Part shown: positions 6,530-10,119 of the stretch, piece by piece
Numbering within the stretch: position 1 is the first letter of the stretch
Layout of the letters: each line of letters begins with the position of its first letter
DNA from: an uncultured Actinomycetes bacterium
Lineage (GTDB): Bacteria; Actinomycetota; Thermoleophilia; Solirubrobacterales; 70-9
Reading direction: 5' to 3'
Length of the DNA: 10,119 nt
Assembly (NCBI GenBank): GCA_946886425.1
Contig: CAMPIP010000074.1
Location: forward strand, 1 to 10,119
Notes under the pieces: generated by a model
What the model was told of the DNA's origin: nothing
Databases searched by the model: none
What the model saw: the letters and a program-made list of their open reading frames with translations, nothing else
Made by a program: the position numbers and the translations under genes

Positions 6530-7621
6530 TCAGCCCGAATATACGGACGTTGCCGGTGCTCGCCGCACGTGGCTGGGGGTCAGCTCGGCGGGGCTGGAGC
6601 AGCCGCACAGGGCGAGCGCCAGCTCGAGCTCGGCGCGCAGCAGGTCGAGGACCCGGCGGACGCCCTCCTCGCCGCCGACCGCGAGGCCCCAGAGGGTCGG
6701 CCGGCCGACCAGGACGGCGTCGGCGCCGAGCGCCAGGGCGATCGCGATCTCGGCGCCCCGGCGGATGCCGCCGTCGACCAGGACCGGGGCCCGGCCGGAG
6801 ACGGCGTCGACGATCTCCGGCAGCGCGTCGGCGGTCGCCAGAGCCCGTTCGAGCTGGCGCCCACCGTGGTTGGAGACGACGATCCCGCCGGCGCCGTGGG
6901 CGACCGCCAGCTCGGCATCCTCGGCGGTCAGCACGCCCTTGACGATGATCGGGATCGGCGAGCTTTCGACGAGCTCGCCGAGGTCAGTCCAGTCGAGCGC
7001 CGGGTCCATCAGCGCGAAGGTCTCGGCGACCGTCACTTCGCGGTCGACGCCGAGAGCCGCCCGCACGCTCGGCACCCCGAGCCCCTCGGGGATCGCGAAC
7101 CCGGTCCGCAGGTCGCGCTCGCGGTTGCCGGCCCGAGCCGTGTCGACGGTCAGGATGATCGCCTCGAAGCCGCTCTCGACCGCCTCGTCGACCATCGCCT
7201 CGGTCACCGCCCGGTCGCGGAAGCAGTAGAGCTGGAACCAGCGCCGTCCCCCCATTGCAGCGGCGGCGACCTCGGCCGGCCGCGCCGTCGCCAGGGTCGA
7301 GAGCCCCATCACCGTCCCCGCCGCCGAGGCGGCCCGCGCCATCGCCAGCTCCCCCTCGGGATGGACGAGCCGCTGGTAGGCGACCGGCGCCACCAGCACC
7401 GGCATCGTCACCGGCCCGCCCAGCACCTCGGCCGCGGTCGAGACCTCCTCCACCCCGGCCAGCACCCGCGGCCGCAACCGCCAGCGCTCCCAGGCCGCGA
7501 CGTTGTCCCGCAGCGTCAGCTCGTCGCCGGCGCCGCCGGCGAAGTACCCGAGCACCCCGGGGTCGAGCTTCTCCGCGGCGGCCCGCTCGAAGTCCCAGAC
7601 GTTGATCAGCCCGTCGTCCAC
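6530..7621 (-). CDS. FMN-dependent alpha-hydroxyacid dehydrogenase/oxidase (LldD/glycolate-oxidase family)
   Basis: 363-residue soluble TIM-barrel flavoenzyme oxidising an (S)-2-hydroxy acid to the 2-oxo acid; the exact substrate is unknown. Catalytic positions, by comparison with spinach glycolate oxidase, are all present: Y26 (Y24), Y132 in FQLY (Y129), D160 in LTVDTA (D157), K228 in IIVKG (K230), and H252 and R255 in SNHGGRQLE (H254, R257). Phosphate-binding LVDGGIRRG (281-289) and GADAVLVGRP (299-308) are also seen. The position of the substrate-pocket W108 is occupied by L110, so glycolate itself is not a safe guess. There is no membrane-binding insertion. Start: GTG at 7621, seven bases after a TAGGCT box and without a Shine-Dalgarno sequence, suggesting a leaderless mRNA. 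It is likely the first gene of the operon running to position 1. Electron acceptor (oxygen or quinone) cannot be told. Confidence 0.9.
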   Translation of the reverse strand: MDDGLINVWDFERAAAEKLDPGVLGYFAGGAGDELTLRDNVAAWERWRLRPRVLAGVEEVSTAAEVLGGPVTMPVLVAPVAYQRLVHPEGELAMARAASAAGTVMGLSTLATARPAEVAAAAMGGRRWFQLYCFRDRAVTEAMVDEAVESGFEAIILTVDTARAGNRERDLRTGFAIPEGLGVPSVRAALGVDREVTVAETFALMDPALDWTDLGELVESSPIPIIVKGVLTAEDAELAVAHGAGGIVVSNHGGRQLERALATADALPEIVDAVSGRAPVLVDGGIRRGAEIAIALALGADAVLVGRPTLWGLAVGGEEGVRRVLDLLRAELELALALCGCSSPAELTPSHVRRAPATSVYSG

Positions 7622-7628
7622 GGGCGCG

Positions 7629-7634
7629 AGCCTA
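7629..7634 (-). promoter_or_regulatory. Candidate -10 box for the hydroxyacid dehydrogenase operon
   Basis: TAGGCT on the minus strand fits the actinobacterial TANNNT -10 consensus and ends seven bases before the GTG start at 7621, the spacing expected for a leaderless transcript. No good -35 is seen. Based on sequence pattern alone. Confidence 0.35.
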
Positions 7635-7651
7635 GTCGCCTCGACCGGCCG

Positions 7652-7657
7652 TAACCT
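7652..7657 (+). promoter_or_regulatory. Candidate -10 box for the esterase gene
   Basis: TAACCT fits TANNNT and ends 17 bases before the ATG at 7675, implying a 5' leader of about ten bases. No clear -35 or Shine-Dalgarno sequence is visible in this 53-base divergent gap, so the call is weak. Confidence 0.25.
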
Positions 7658-7674
7658 CTGTAGTCGCCTTCACC

Positions 7675-8478
7675 ATGGTCGCGATCGCCCTCACCTACCT
7701 GGCCCTCGCGGCAACCGTGTTCGCACCGGTCGACCGCCAGGGCGCCGAGGCCGCGCCGGTGACCATCCGCAGTGCGGCGCTGGGCGAGCGAACCGAGATC
7801 AACGTCGTCGTGCCCGCGGCGGCCGCGCCTCGCGGGAAACGCCCCCTGCTCGTCTTCCTGCACGGCCGCGGCGGCTCCGAGGAGACCTTCGTCGACAACG
7901 CGGCGGTCTTTGAAGGCCTGGAGGCGCTGGGACGCCGGGCCCCGGTCGTCGCCTTCCCCGACGGCGGCGACCATGGCTACTGGCACGACCGCGACGAAGG
8001 CGACTGGGGCCGCTACGTGATGCGCGAGGTGATCCCGACCGTGAGCAGGCGCTTCGGCGTCGAGCCCGGCCGGGTCGCGATCGGCGGCATCTCGATGGGC
8101 GGCTTCGGCGCCTACGACCTGGCACTCCTGCACGCGGGCCGTTTCTGCGCCGTCGGCGGCCACTCGCCGGCGCTGTGGTTCGCGGGCGGCGAAACCGCCC
8201 CCGGCGCCTTCGACGACGGCGCCGACTTCGCCCGCCACGACGTGGTCGGCCGAGTCCGCCGCGACCCCGACGCCTTCGGGCCGATCCCAGTCTGGAACGA
8301 CTACGGGAGCGCCGACCCGTTCCGCGCCTACGACGAGGGCTTCGTCGACTACCTCGAGCGCGGCGACGCCGACCTCCGCGCCCATTCCTGGCGCGGCGGC
8401 CACGACAACGACTACTGGAACCGGCACTGGCCGGCCTACCTGCGCTTCTACGCCGGCGCCCTGGCGAACTGCGGTTGA
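7675..8478 (+). CDS. Putative exported esterase, alpha/beta-hydrolase (esterase D/antigen 85-like)
   Basis: 267-residue serine hydrolase. A hydrophobic N-terminus (residues 1-18, MVAIALTYLALAATVFAP) followed by AEAAP at 24-28 looks like a signal peptide with possible cleavage near 26-27, though the basic n-region is missing. Then the oxyanion-side motif FLHGRGGSE (61-69), the nucleophile elbow GGISMGG (137-143) with Ser140, a candidate acid at Asp214 in YGSADPF, and a candidate base at His243 in RGGHDNDYW. This is the arrangement of the putative-esterase family that includes S-formylglutathione hydrolase, feruloyl esterases and mycolyltransferases. Natural substrate unknown; a cell-wall or environmental ester is likely if exported. 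Start: ATG at 7675; an in-frame TAG upstream with no other start codon in between leaves no longer option. It is transcribed alone, divergent from the operon and convergent with hppA. Confidence 0.85.
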   Translation: MVAIALTYLALAATVFAPVDRQGAEAAPVTIRSAALGERTEINVVVPAAAAPRGKRPLLVFLHGRGGSEETFVDNAAVFEGLEALGRRAPVVAFPDGGDHGYWHDRDEGDWGRYVMREVIPTVSRRFGVEPGRVAIGGISMGGFGAYDLALLHAGRFCAVGGHSPALWFAGGETAPGAFDDGADFARHDVVGRVRRDPDAFGPIPVWNDYGSADPFRAYDEGFVDYLERGDADLRAHSWRGGHDNDYWNRHWPAYLRFYAGALANCG

Positions 8479-8580
8479 GCCGAGCTCAACGTCCCGGCGA
8501 GCCGGCCGGCGGCGTCCCTAGCCACCACGCGAACAGCTCCATCCGCCTCATCCCGACCATCTTGCCGAGCCGCTCCGGTC

Positions 8581-8601
8581 GGAGGGGCTGTGTGCCCCTC
8601 C
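8581..8601. terminator. GC hairpin, probable intrinsic terminator (esterase side)
   Basis: Perfect 8 bp stem GGAGGGGC/GCCCCTCC with a TGTGT loop, about 100 bases after the esterase stop. It has no T-run, as is common for actinobacterial terminators. Being symmetric it could act on both strands. Confidence 0.5.
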
Positions 8602-8688
8602 CACGAAGGCTCAAACGGCGACGCCGCGCAGAATCAGGTGCGACCCAGCTGCGCGACGGCCTTCGGGGGAGGGGCACACAGCCCCTCC
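8581..8688. repeat. 108 bp near-palindrome in the convergent intergenic region
   Basis: Arms 8581-8610 and 8659-8688 are 30 bases each and complementary at 29 of 30 positions (the exception is 8603 against 8666). Each arm is also a hairpin on its own, so the element can fold as one long cruciform-type stem or as two separate hairpins. The spacer has a further inner stem (CGCGCAG against CTGCGCG). It is the main feature of the 226-base gap 8479-8704; the rest of the gap (8479-8580) shows no gene I can support. It probably belongs to a family of interspersed palindromes, but copy number cannot be tested here. Confidence 0.8.
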
Positions 8689-8690
8689 CC
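8666..8690. terminator. GC hairpin, probable intrinsic terminator (hppA side)
   Basis: Perfect 10 bp stem GGGGAGGGGC/GCCCCTCCCC with an ACACA loop, extendable by TTCG/CGAA outside a two-base bulge. It begins 14 bases after the hppA stop codon on the minus strand. It has no T-run. Placement between convergent genes supports termination of hppA and a backstop for the esterase transcript. Confidence 0.55.
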
Positions 8691-8704
8691 ACCGAACCGA
8701 ATGC

Positions 8705-10119
8705 CTAGAAGTGGACGATCGGGATGATCAGAATCGCGACGATGTTCGCGACCTTGATCATCGGGTTGATCGCCGGGCCGGCCGTGTCCTTGTAGGGATC
8801 GCCGACCGTGTCGCCGGTCACCGAGGCGGCGTGGGCCTCGGAGCCCTTGCCACCGTACTCACCGTCCTCGATGAGCTTCTTGGCGTTGTCCCAGGCGCCG
8901 CCGCCGGCGGTCATCGAGATCGCCGCGAAGAGCCCGACGACGATGACGCCGATCAGCAGGCCGCCGAGCGCGTCGACGCTGAGCAGGCCGACGATGACGG
9001 GGACGACGATCGGGATCAGCGAGGGAAGGATCATCTCCTTCTGCGCCGCCAGGGTGACGATGCTGACCGTCTGCCCGTAGTCGGGTTTCTCGGTCCCCTC
9101 CATGATCCCGGGGTGCTCGCGGAACTGTTTCCGAACCTGCTCGACCACCTGGCCGCCGGCACGACCGACAGCCTCGATCGCGAAGGCCGAGAACAGATAG
9201 ACCATCATGCCGCCGATGATCAGCCCGATCAGCACGTCCGGGCTGGTCAGGTTGAACAGGCCGGCGAGGTCGAAGCCTGACGGGGCCTCGAGTTCGAGCT
9301 CGTGTTTGAAGGCGGCGAACAGCACCAGCGCGGCAAGCGCGGCGGAGCCGATCGCGTAACCCTTGGTGACCGCCTTGGTCGTGTTGCCGACCGCGTCGAG
9401 CGGGTCGGTCACGTTGCGGACGTCCTCCGGCAACTCCGCCATCTCGGCGATGCCGCCGGCGTTGTCGGTGATCGGACCGAAGGCGTCCAGGGCGACGATC
9501 AGGCCGCAGAGCGAAAGCTGGGCCATCACGGCGATGCCGATGCCGTAGATGCCGGCCAGCTCGTTGGCTCCGAGGATCGCCAGGGCGAGGACCAGCGCCG
9601 GCGCCGCCGTCGACTGGAAGCCCTGGGCGAGGCCCTGGATGATGTTGGTCGCGTGGCCCGTTTCCGAGGCCTTGGCGATCGTCTTCACCGGACGGAACCG
9701 GGTCGAGGTGTAGTAGTCGGTGATCACGAACAGCAGCGCGGTTACCGCGATGCCGATCACGGCGCATAGCCAGAGGTCGGTGACGCTTACAGCGGCAGCA
9801 CCGGCCTCGGCGAAGCCGACCCGGAGGGGTTCGGCCATCAGCCAGTCGGTGATCGGGTAGAAGGCCGCGATCGAGATCAGGCCGGAGACGATCATGCCGA
9901 CGTACAGGGCGCCCTCGACTTTGTCCGATTTGGTGCGGACGGCGAGCGCGCCGACGATCGAGGCGATGATCGCGACGCCGCCGATGACGAGCGGGTAGAT
10001 CGCGACCTCGCGGGCGAAGTCGGCGTTGAATTCGAGGACGCCGAGCAACATCACGGCGACCGAGGTGACCGCGTAGGTCTCGAACAGGTCGGCGGCCATG
10101 CCGGCGCAGTCGCCGACGT
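8705..10119 (-). CDS. hppA: Membrane proton-translocating pyrophosphatase, K+-independent type (5' part off window)
   Basis: Integral membrane ion pump that hydrolyses pyrophosphate and exports H+. 470 C-terminal residues are visible; the frame stays open to the edge ([15 protein letters not shown] just inside it), and about 200-250 N-terminal residues, including the DVGADLVGKVE-type motif, must lie outside. Seen: [14 protein letters not shown] (2-15), [16 protein letters not shown] (211-226), [10 protein letters not shown] (244-253), [10 protein letters not shown], and near the end [20 protein letters not shown], the conserved C-terminal active-site segment. Many hydrophobic segments, as expected for the back part of a 16-TM protein. 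Lys248 and Thr251 of the visible fragment sit at the two positions that separate K+-independent (Lys/Thr) from K+-dependent (Ala/Ala) pumps, so it should be the K+-independent H+ type. The stop is followed by a strong hairpin. Promoter and start are off window. Confidence 0.95.
   Translation of the reverse strand, partial: VGDCAGMAADLFETYAVTSVAVMLLGVLEFNADFAREVAIYPLVIGGVAIIASIVGALAVRTKSDKVEGALYVGMIVSGLISIAAFYPITDWLMAEPLRVGFAEAGAAAVSVTDLWLCAVIGIAVTALLFVITDYYTSTRFRPVKTIAKASETGHATNIIQGLAQGFQSTAAPALVLALAILGANELAGIYGIGIAVMAQLSLCGLIVALDAFGPITDNAGGIAEMAELPEDVRNVTDPLDAVGNTTKAVTKGYAIGSAALAALVLFAAFKHELELEAPSGFDLAGLFNLTSPDVLIGLIIGGMMVYLFSAFAIEAVGRAGGQVVEQVRKQFREHPGIMEGTEKPDYGQTVSIVTLAAQKEMILPSLIPIVVPVIVGLLSVDALGGLLIGVIVVGLFAAISMTAGGGAWDNAKKLIEDGEYGGKGSEAHAASVTGDTVGDPYKDTAGPAINPMIKVANIVAILIIPIVHF

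Noticed and set aside
4599..6608. Upstream extension of the small membrane gene into a 733-codon frame
   Set aside because: All residues before the GTG at 4598 are Arg/Pro-rich shadow sequence of the permease; only the last 63 residues look like protein.
8486..8560. Possible 24-residue peptide on the minus strand in the intergenic region (ATG at 8560, hydrophobic centre ELFAWWLG)
   Set aside because: No ribosome site at good distance, no recognised family, and it is downstream of a likely terminator. A comparison in relatives would be needed to revive it.

Overview
The window is very GC-rich, with GTG starts, 4- and 8-base gene overlaps and strong codon bias. This fits an actinobacterium. 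The gene set (paired TrkA proteins beside APC permeases carrying USP tails, an AIF-like flavoprotein, and a proton pyrophosphatase of the K+-independent type) would suit a Thermoleophilia/Solirubrobacterales-like lineage, but the lineage is an inference. No rRNA, tRNA, CRISPR array, transposase or phage gene is visible.

From right to left: (1) 10119-8705, minus strand: the C-terminal two thirds of a membrane proton-pumping pyrophosphatase (hppA), cut by the window edge. (2) 8704-8479: an intergenic region between two converging genes, holding a ~108 bp near-palindrome made of two strong GC hairpins, probably a two-way terminator. (3) 7675-8478, plus strand: a probably exported alpha/beta-hydrolase esterase, the only plus-strand gene. 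(4) 7622-7674: a 53 bp divergent promoter region. (5) 7621-1, minus strand: a compact run of seven genes that looks like one operon: FMN-dependent alpha-hydroxyacid dehydrogenase; APC permease with USP-like tail (copy A); a 63-residue two-TM membrane protein; APC permease with USP tail (copy B); a 103 bp inverted-repeat element; a short TrkA-N-only protein; a full TrkA protein; and an AIF/ferredoxin-reductase-like FAD oxidoreductase cut by the left edge.

The most interesting part is the block at 1172-6505. Two paralogous APC-USP permeases flank a tiny membrane protein through two GTGA stop/start overlaps, followed by two nucleotide-binding RCK proteins, with no TrkH/TrkG pore subunit in view. 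As I recall, mycobacteria have a similar arrangement (Rv2690c next to ceoB/ceoC), and the APC-superfamily protein KimA is a known K+ importer with a cytoplasmic USP-like tail. I therefore propose that this block is a K+ (or other cation) uptake module gated by RCK proteins rather than an amino-acid uptake locus. Residue comparison gives only partial support, because neither permease keeps the full KimA K+-site set.

Two structured non-coding elements (2335-2437 and 8581-8688) share a similar size and nested-hairpin design but not sequence. The first supplies the stop codon of one operon gene and ends 10 bases before the start codon of the next.
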